Assembly: GCA_036426205.1 (NCBI GenBank)
Contig: WSYH01000041.1
Location: forward strand, 186,001 to 250,000
Length of the DNA: 64,000 nucleotides
DNA from: Ascaphus truei
Lineage: Eukaryota > Chordata > Amphibia > Anura > Ascaphidae
Direction of reading: 5' to 3'
Shown: piece after piece, positions 56,589 to 64,000 of the stretch
How positions within the stretch are numbered: position 1 is the stretch's first letter
Layout: each line of letters begins with the position of its first letter
Made by a program: the position numbers and the translations under genes
The notes under the pieces: generated by a model
Databases searched by the model: none
Seen by the model: only the letters and a program-made list of their open reading frames with translations
Told to the model about the DNA's origin: nothing

Positions 56589-56700
56589 AAGTTAGGGTGA
56601 GTAAAAAAGGTGACAAAAACCCTCCACAGCAAAGCATATAGCAAATGCAAATATACTGTATGATCATTTGCATGTCCTCTTCCTTAATGTTACTTTTATG
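56589..56700 (-). repeat. Hammerhead-bearing dispersed repeat, part 2
   Basis: Continues the host repeat after the gypsy insertion. GGGTGAGTAAAAAAGGTGAC parallels sequence in the copy at 57309-57500 in reverse, and it ends with ATCATTTGCATGTC near 56669-56682, a terminal-type phrase also present at 53247. Confidence 0.55.
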
Positions 56701-56828
56701 CCTGTAGCACTTATTCCCATGACCTATTATTTATACTATCTGTTATTTATTTGATTACCACATGTATTACCACTGTGAAGCGCTATGTACATTAATGGTG
56801 CTATATACATAAAGACATACAATACATT
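56701..56828 (+). repeat. SINE or LINE tail
   Basis: GTGAAGCGCTATGTACATTA, GGTGCTATATACATAAAG and then ACATACAATACATT are typical of a retroposon 3' tail. A related tail occurs near 24198. Confidence 0.5.
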
Positions 56829-57308
56829 GGGGCCTATGCAGAGAGCAGCGAATTTTAAAATTGGCGAATTTATTAAAAAGTAGCTTTTTTGGAGAGTTTT
56901 AATCTCCATATGCAGAGAAGTGCGAATTCTGCTATGTTTAACATGGATGCGTGTGGTGAGTTTAAATTGGCGAGATGCGCGCTTCAGAAATGTGTTAAAA
57001 CAAATTCGCGCCTTTTTTTTTCCCTTTGCAATGGCCGCGAGCGGCAGTTTTTTCTGGCGAGGCAAAACGGAGACAATCGCGCCATTTTATTGGCGCGAAC
57101 AGCCGCTAGATGCCGTTCGCGCCTCTCTGCATACGGATATTTTTAAAACTGGCGAGATTGAGGTTCTCGCCAGCCGCGAGGTGAGTTTTACAAATAGAAA
57201 AGAAAAATTGGCGCGTTTTTCGGAAATCTCCATTTTCTGCTGTTTTCTGCGCGATTATCTCCAAAAAATGGCGAATTTCGAAAATTCGCTGCTCTCTGCA
57301 TAGGCCCC
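56829..57308. mobile_element. 480 bp inverted-repeat element
   Basis: Ends GGGGCCTATGCAGAGAGCAG and CTGCTCTCTGCATAGGCCCC, continued inward by CGAATTTT and AAAATTCG. The interior has many GGCGAA, GGCGCG and TTCGCG motifs. No coding domain; the 127-codon frame overlaps inverted repeats and lacks any family signature. Confidence 0.75.
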
Positions 57309-57500
57309 CTTGTGTGCTCATTTGCATGTCATTTCCCAAAATCCCTTGCTGCAGTGGGAGCACTGTATGCAAGGTGATGATGGTTGAAAGGCAAGGTTGC
57401 AGACCTGTCTAAGACATATGAATGTGCTCACAAGTGATATTCTTTATTGGCTATATGCCAACGGTGGAGGTTTTCTGTCGCCTTTTTCACCCACCATAAC
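57309..57500 (+). repeat. Dispersed repeat, relative of 46055 and 53240
   Basis: TGTGCTCATTTGCATGTCAT, then CAAAATCCCTTGCTGCAGTG, then GGTTGCAGACCTGTCTAAG, then CACCATAACTT. No hammerhead in this copy. Confidence 0.65.
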
Positions 57501-57911
57501 TTAAAGTGTGTATACATATATATACATATATACAGAAAAGGACTGCGCTTGGGTATAGTGTGACAGCAATAGTATAATAATAAATGATCAGAAAATGTAT
57601 AAATATGTAAAAAACCTAAATGACAATAATAATATTTAACTGTGCAATCAATACGTTCACTAAATGCATATATAGTTATAAAAAGATGTGCTGTGGACCC
57701 AATAACAAACTTTTGTCACAAATCCTTTGAAGTCCAAATGAAGTCCAAAAAATGCAAGAAACAGAAAAGCACTGACAGGAAAAAGGCTGCTTATTTAAAG
57801 GGCACAACGACCTCCCTCTCCACCTGCATAGAAAATATAAGAAAAAAGCGCCCAATCCTAGTGCATTACTGTGCAAAAAATGGTTTAATTCCCAATAAAA
57901 GGCTCATAACA
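57501..57911. other. Intergenic stretch
   Basis: AT-rich; no gene recognised. Confidence 0.4.
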
Positions 57912-58122
57912 TGAACTCACAAACATAAAAGATAAAAAAGCATTGTATGAGTTATACTCATGCTCCAAAGGATCTGTAAGCGCCGCTGCTCTGCTACTCT
58001 GCTCCGTGACACCACCGCATCCAGTATAGCCCTCGTGTATCTCTGCCAGCAGGAACTCACGTCATCAGGCTCCTCACAGGAAAGAATACTGTGCTTTTTT
58101 ATCTTTTATGTTTGTGAGTTCA
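57912..58122. repeat. Perfect or near-perfect 31 bp inverted repeat, 149 bp spacer
   Basis: TGAACTCACAAACATAAAAG (57912 onward, 31 bp) is matched by its reverse complement ending at 58122. The spacer is GC-rich. Possibly another head-to-head retroelement junction. Confidence 0.75.
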
Positions 58123-59859
58123 GTTGTAGTGAGCAGGTTATGGGGAAATTACCATTTGTTGCACCGTAATTGAACTAGGATGGGCGTTTGTTTCATTTTA
58201 TATTACAATATATATAGATCATGATATAAGTCTATATATATATAGTATAGATATATAATATATTAATATATTATATATATATTAATAATATAATAATTAC
58301 TTTTCTTTAGAAAATTAAAAACAGAAAGCAACAATCCATCACATATCTTTATATATATAGTAATTCGATTTTCTTTTTTTTATCATGAATTTTTGATGTG
58401 TTTACTAATTCCTCTAGCAAAGTGAAACAGCTTCAACATTTTAGCTATAGCAATTAAGCCTGGTCAATGAAATACTCTCTTATGGTATCTAATAATGACT
58501 GATAACTGAATGTTCACTATTTGTAAAAGTGCTTCACCAATCCACAGTTTTCTCATTTTTTTTAGGGCAAAAATATTGGTGTCTATTACAATAAAACGCC
58601 TAGAAATCACCGTCGTGTTTAATTTGCGAAAAAGCACCGGGGAATTGGCTACTGCATTGGTCCTCATTAAGATTCAACAGGTGCTGTCGCTGGCTGACTC
58701 CTGAGTGCTTTAACTCTATTATTTATGGTCATTAATGTTCACTTTAAATGTTCAATTAATTGGCTGCCCAAACACTCACTAATGTAACGTTAATTTTGAT
58801 GTATATGTTGGTAAGCCTCCTGCAGGCAGTTTAGTTTTAATAAACTTAATCAAGCCAGCACAAATATTAGACCCTATTCTATTATTATTCCTGCACTTTG
58901 CTTAGTGGACTGGGTATAAAGTCACTGAATAATGCAATATGCAGGGGTAACAGCATAAAGAACAGAGCTATACATTTTGAAGTGCCAGATTTATTGCTAA
59001 GCAATGTTAATGGAAAGCTGATCTGTGCATAGGAAAACTGCGATGAGCTTTATTTACACGTCAATTGCAGTATTTATTAACAGAAACTATAAAAAAAAGA
59101 AGTTAGCAGTGTAACACCTACAGACATGTTAGAGACAAGTTTGCTTTCTAATCACATGAAAGCTGTATCACTAATATTGTGCCGCTACCTTCCAAAATAC
59201 CGGCAGTGTTGGTGATGTAAGTCTGAGAGGTAGCACCATCCTGTGCCTGATATTTCTATTGTATTACTGTGCACTGCATGTCAGGCTCACCCAGTACTTA
59301 AGGGTTTAAAGCAGCAATGCTGCGTACTGAATCTAGTACATTTCAGATCGATGGTTGATTATGTAGCTTCACAGAAGGCATTACAATATACATCCAAACC
59401 AGCGGGAAAATACAGAGGCCATCAAACACATAGGCCCAGGTGCACTGAACTACGTTAAATCAGGGCAAATAACATCAGATTGCCTAAATCAGTAACATTA
59501 TTTTCCCTGCGGTTGACTCCTACCCGTAAAGGTAATAATTTGATAACACAATGTCTGTTGTTTATCTCATTAGCTTAGGCTTAACATCAGGTTACATTAA
59601 CACTACATTGCCTTAATAAGTTACCACTGCATTGTTTTAAGTAAGGTACAGTAGCACTACATTGTGTTACGCAAGCCAGCAGCACTATATTGTTTTATGG
59701 TGGCGAGACAAGGTTTGTGAACCACAATTGGAAATTCCATAGTTTTTCCACGATACCTTCTTGAATCAAAACCAGTCTTTTCCTAACAATCCAATAGAGT
59801 TTATATTAACCAATTCCATGGCAAAATGATGTATGGATTAGACAAACGATGAGTAATTA
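58123..59859. other. Intergenic stretch
   Basis: A long irregular TA tract at 58198-58310. A weak array of CACTACATTG-type phrases at 59598-59700. No gene recognised. Confidence 0.4.
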
Positions 59860-60980
59860 AGAGTCAGGTATGTGCAAAAGTAAGTGAAACCCTGCTTTTA
59901 TCAGCTAAATTAAAGGGGACAATTAGAATCAGGTTTAAATAATTAGGTAGATCTTCAGGAGTAAGTTTGGGAGGCCCCATCCTATATAAATATCGGAAAC
60001 TTTATGTTTGGTCTTTACCATAGTGGTGTGTGGAAACACGTCATGCCACGATCAAAAGAAATCCGAGGACCTCAAAAAAGTAGTTATTGATGCTCATCAG
60101 TCTAAAAGGGTTACAAAACAATTTATAAGGATTTGGGGCTCCACCAATCCACTGTCAGAGAGATAGTCTATAAAATGGAGAAAGTTCAAGACCACAGTCA
60201 CTCTACCCAGGAGCGGTCGTCCTACCATAATCTCTCCAAGAACAAACTGGCAAATCATCCAGAAAGTCACAAAGAACCCCAGAGTAACATCCAAGCACCT
60301 GCAGTCCACTCTCACCTTTGCTAATGTGAGTGTTCATGACTCAACTATCAGAAAACGACTGAACAAGAATGGTGTTAATGGGAGGATAGCCAGAAGGAAA
60401 CCACTGTTTTCTCAAAAGAACATTGCTGTCTGTCTGAAGTTCACCAAAGAGCACATAGATGATCCACAAGACTTCTGTAACAATGTTATCATGTACAGAC
60501 CACTCAAAGGTAGAACTTTTTTTTTTACCTCAATGAGTAACGTTATATTTGGAGAAAACTAAACACTGCGTTCGAACAGAAGAACCTTATCCAAACCTCA
60601 AGCATGGTGGGAGTGTGTTGGTTTAGGGCTGCTTTGCTGCCTCCGGAAATGGACGGCTTGCCATCATTGACACAACCATGAATTCAGCATTGTATTAGAA
60701 AATTCTAGTGGAGAATGTCAGGCCATCTGTCTGAGCTGAAGCTGAAGCGAAAGTGGGCCATGCCGAAAGACCATGATCATAAACATACAAGCAGATCTAC
60801 AAAATGATGGCTGCAGAAGAAGACATTCTATGTTTTAGAATGGCCAAGTCAAATTCCAGACCTAAACCCATTGAAATGGTGTGGCAGTACCTGAAGCGAG
60901 CTGTCCATGCATTTTAACTTTGAAATATGAAAAATATGTGAAAATCCTAAGGGGTTCATAAACTTTTTCTCTCCACTGTA
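59860..60980 (+). mobile_element. Decayed Tc1/mariner transposon
   Basis: The left end region GTATGTGCAAAAGTAAGTGA and the right end (reverse complement CAGTGGAGAGAAAAAGTTTA) are degenerate inverted repeats of the Tc1 type. A TA follows at 60979-60980. The body encodes a broken transposase. Length of about 1.1 kb is slightly shorter than a usual Tc1 element. Confidence 0.75.
60020..60920 (+). pseudogene. Tc1 transposase pseudogene
   Basis: Fragments in order: GLHQSTVREIVYKMEKV (helix-turn-helix, about 60135-60185), DSTIRKRLNKNGVNGRIARR (about 60340-60400), LFSQKNIAVCLKFTKEHIDD, then after frameshifts a C-terminal PDLNPLKWCGSTSEASCP-like run near 60860, which corresponds to the PDLNPIE catalytic-region motif of Tc1 transposases in a shifted frame. 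Multiple frameshifts and deletions. Confidence 0.75.
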
Positions 60981-61554
60981 AGTGTTACCCTCAATGCCCG
61001 GCTCCTACGGAGTTTACATCAGTATCGTGTTGGGACTGCTCAGGATGCATTATCTTCATCAGGGTGCGGGCCTCATGCAGGCTGGGCATTGGTACACAAT
61101 GATTGGCACTAAGAACTTTATTTATTCAAACAGCAGTTTATTATCTGGTAAGCACAGGCTCACATTCAACCTTCAGAAGTAATCTTGTACTTCCAGTAAG
61201 GTGTCCTTGGCCTATGCGGTTTGTGCGACTTCCTTAGCTGCCCCCTTCTAGGCCCACTAGTGCTGAGGCTTTGTATAAACCAGAAAGCCTATAGAATCAT
61301 TCTGCTCTAGCACTGGCAGTGCACCCTATTCATGGTGTCACTTGCTGGCCTATTACTACTCCATCTATGATCAGTCCCCTCTTGTTAGAGCGGCCTGCCA
61401 CTTTGTGTTTTTTGGGCTTAGAACCAGTGAGGGACCCGTCGGTGGGGTGAGTACCACTGTGCTTAGGGGCTGTGGCTTGGGAAACCCCTTCAGGGCATAG
61501 TCTGTCTCTCTGGCTATGACAGACCATATTGGTGGAAATCTAGCTAAGCAGGGT
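60981..61554. other. Intergenic stretch
   Basis: No gene or element recognised. Confidence 0.4.
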
Positions 61555-61884
61555 GCTTACCCTTCTCATTTGGAATTGCAGCAGCAAATAATGCCGCAGA
61601 CGTCACCACTGTGACATGGCATAACGTCGTGTTGCCATGGTAACGTGACATCATTTGACGCCACGATACGCCATGTGACGTCACCTTTGGTGACGTCCGC
61701 GGTTTCATTTGATGCTGCGATTCGAAAGGAGAAGGAGGCGGCCGCCACAGCTAAGGGCCTTCCCATCAGGTCGGATAGGCCAGAGAGTGGTAAAAATATA
61801 TATGGGGGCGGACATTTTTGCTGCCCCCCAAATTTTACTGCCCTAAGCCTGGGCCCAACAGGCCTAATGGAAAATCCGCCACTG
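61555..61884. mobile_element. hAT-type element, copy 2, left end damaged
   Basis: The right end GAAAATCCGCCACTG is the reverse complement of CAGTGGCGGATTTTC. The interior (GACGTCCGCGG, TTTGATGCTGCGATTC, TATGGGGGCGGACATTTTTG) matches 824-1184. The left terminus is not found. A target duplication could not be tested. Confidence 0.65.
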
Positions 61885-61892
61885 ATTCTGGG

Positions 61893-64000
61893 ATCTTTAT
61901 TAGGTTAGAAAAACCAGCACACAATGACTCCAACGGTTTTCCTTTGTGCAGGTGAGGTGCTCAGGGAACAGGGGTGAGGTGGGGAAGGGCACACCCACCT
62001 GCTGGGAAGATACACACTTCACAAGCGGAGGTATTATTTCACCCATACAGCGTGGCATTTATCTCTGCAGGAGCTATGGAGCTGGCATGAGGAATTGGGG
62101 CCTGGGTCCTAATGGTCAGTTCCAATTTCCCACACTCCAAAGCATACCCCTAGAGGCTGTCCCAGAGTATATCACCTCCCTAAACCCTGATTGGTCCAGC
62201 TCGGGCGAGCCCTCAAGCTCTGATTGGTGTCACAAAGAGAATCTCTGTCCTGATTGGTTGGCACCTGGACTTCCATGCTTCTGGATGGAGGCCATGATCT
62301 ATGTATGTTTACACCGATCAGAGCTCCAAAGTTATTCCTGGGTAGTCTGTGTCAAGAGGCTATCTAGCTGTTCATGACTGGTCTCTGCGCCTAGGGCAGG
62401 AAATATGAGCAGGAGAGGTGATCGCTAGTTACTGGGATATCCTCATGGAAGATATCCTGGGTAACATGGATTCGGCAGTGCCTAGCACCTAGATAGCTAG
62501 GAGTTCTCCCCGTGTTTCACCAGTTTGGTGAGAATAACTCTGTTTCTTGTATTGTGTTGCTACCTGTTGGCTTTGGCCGGATTAAACTTTATTTAACTCC
62601 TTCGTTCTGTCTAGTGCTTGCGATTCGTGTGTAAATTGCCTGGTATTCCTGTGACAGAGATATACAATTATTACATAGGTAACATTTTTTGGAACTTTAA
62701 ATTGAGGACCAAACATCCCTTAAGATTTAATGATTCTGTGCATTACAACTTTTTTTAAATAAACGTTTGAATATATTGTTTTATATGCTGAATAGAGAAT
62801 TCATCTATTTTTTCTAAGTGAATTAACCATGTTTGTTTTTGTCACGAGAGGTCTAACTCATTATTAGTTGACATCATATTAGAAGTTATTATTAAATTAT
62901 TTGGTGTAATATATTTTTTACATTGCATTTTTACAATTAAATGAATGCAATGTATTTTATATACTGTATATCCATATAATACTTTCAAAACATTTTTTTA
63001 CAGGTTAACAGGCTTAGAACTGTTAATTAAATATTTGTTATACTTCTCTAAGGTAGCAATTTCAGTGCTCAGTACATTTATATTTTAGGTCAAGAGTCAT
63101 CAATCTCTGTTAAATTGGATTAATATCGCATCGGGTAGAAAAATAAGAACGCATGTTTTTACAGCAATGTTATGCCCTATGTCATGGACATTGAGGTGAA
63201 TATTCACCGGGTGCGATGTAAAGGATTGCGATAGCAATGCACTAATGAATTCCACTGATAAATAGGAGTGAATTGCAATGGGGAGGGGAATCTCATATCA
63301 TTATGGTTTATGTAGTAAGTTACTACAAATCCCATGGTAGAAAATACATTAAACACAATGGATGGCTAAGGCTACCAATGCATTGCACAGGCATAAAAGG
63401 GTTTAATACCTTCCTATCACTATTCCCCACAGGGGCTCAACTACCTCTCTGGTCACCTACACACATCCCCCACTTCGTTTACCCCAACTACCCCCAAAAC
63501 ACCTAACTCACGCTCTATAAGAGTGACCATTAGCCCTATTGACCAAAAGGTGGCCAAAAGGACAGTAGGCCAATGTAGCAGAAGAATAACTGTTTTTACA
63601 TATAACTAGCTTTGTGGACATGCATCAAACTTGGGGAACAACAGCCCATTGTGGCCCTTGAGTAAACATGCATTCAGCAATTGGTGGACATCTAATGCCA
63701 GCTGATGTGGAGGGACCTTCTATAGAGCTACCAACTTGGTATCACTGCTGCTTTGATTATCAAAACTTCAATGAACTTCCTATTGCTCACACCCGTCATA
63801 TCTTTCTGATTGAATGGCTCCACAGTAGCTTTGGCATGATGCATTATTCTAGGTTCTGATTTATGAAGAACATTTCTCTGTGAGCTTTGGCACAAGTACA
63901 ATATTTCAGCTGACACTGATGCAAAGCATTTTATTTGTGATCACTCTTAAGCAAAGCACAAGCAAAAAAAGCAACCATGCATATGAAAATAGAAATCAAT
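61893..64000. other. 2.1 kb with no recognised gene or element
   Basis: 62060-62650 has an LTR-like flavour (TTAAACTTTATTTAACTCC near 62582, CCTGTGACA near 62647) but no matching start or target duplication was found. The remainder is AT-rich. Confidence 0.35.

Noticed and set aside
1..64000. CRISPR array or bacterial-type operon
   Set aside because: No regularly spaced identical repeats with unique spacers; all tandem arrays are micro- or minisatellites and the sequence is eukaryotic.

Overview
This 64 kb window looks like non-coding, repeat-saturated vertebrate DNA, most likely from an amphibian with a large genome. That assignment is an inference from the mix of elements: Penelope-like elements with GIY-YIG ends, hammerhead-type RNA motifs, a chromodomain Ty3/gypsy element, Tc1, hAT and Harbinger-type MITEs, and long CA/TA microsatellites. 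I see no convincing host protein-coding exon, tRNA gene, rRNA or CRISPR array. The longest open frames are transposon remnants or translations of simple repeats. There is a 95-base run of N at 4805-4899.

Layout. 1-8.9 kb: a truncated long terminal repeat (LTR) on the minus strand, a small hAT-type element, a solo LTR, a 1.3 kb hAT-type element filled with a purine-rich minisatellite, and two Harbinger-type MITEs. 11.5-15.2 kb: a solo LTR, then a head-to-head pair of Penelope-like element copies, each with a GIY-YIG endonuclease end and an identical hammerhead-like motif. 18.5-21.5 kb: a GC- and G-tract-rich minisatellite followed by long CA and TA microsatellites. 23.3-24.2 kb: a SINE interrupted by a foldback element that carries a telomere-like minisatellite. 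26.8-28.6 kb: a 1.8 kb solo LTR. 30.3-32.3 kb: a decayed RTE-like LINE on the minus strand. 34.8-41.3 kb: a TA-flanked MITE, another solo LTR and several Penelope-like 3' ends with hammerhead-like cores. 44.4-52.3 kb: foldback MITEs, a duplicated 480 bp segment, a LINE reverse transcriptase fragment and a third Harbinger MITE. 53.2-57.5 kb: a repeat containing a complete canonical hammerhead ribozyme motif, split by a Ty3/gypsy element with an intact 5 bp target duplication. 59.9-61.0 kb: a dead Tc1 element. 61.6-61.9 kb: a second hAT-type copy.

The strongest lead is a set of hammerhead-type self-cleaving RNA motifs in one window. There is one complete canonical motif (53477-53521, minus), three further well-formed or partly formed variants with minimal stem III (12579-12619 minus with its twin 15041-15081 plus, 39342-39379 minus, 40451-40490 minus), and four decayed relatives. 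Hammerhead motifs in Penelope-like elements are known as a class. The specific arrangements here (head-to-head pairs, two cores 367 bp apart, and a motif inside a non-Penelope-looking repeat) deserve checking. The second lead is a family of solo LTRs (four complete, one partial) that share ends and 4 bp target duplications.
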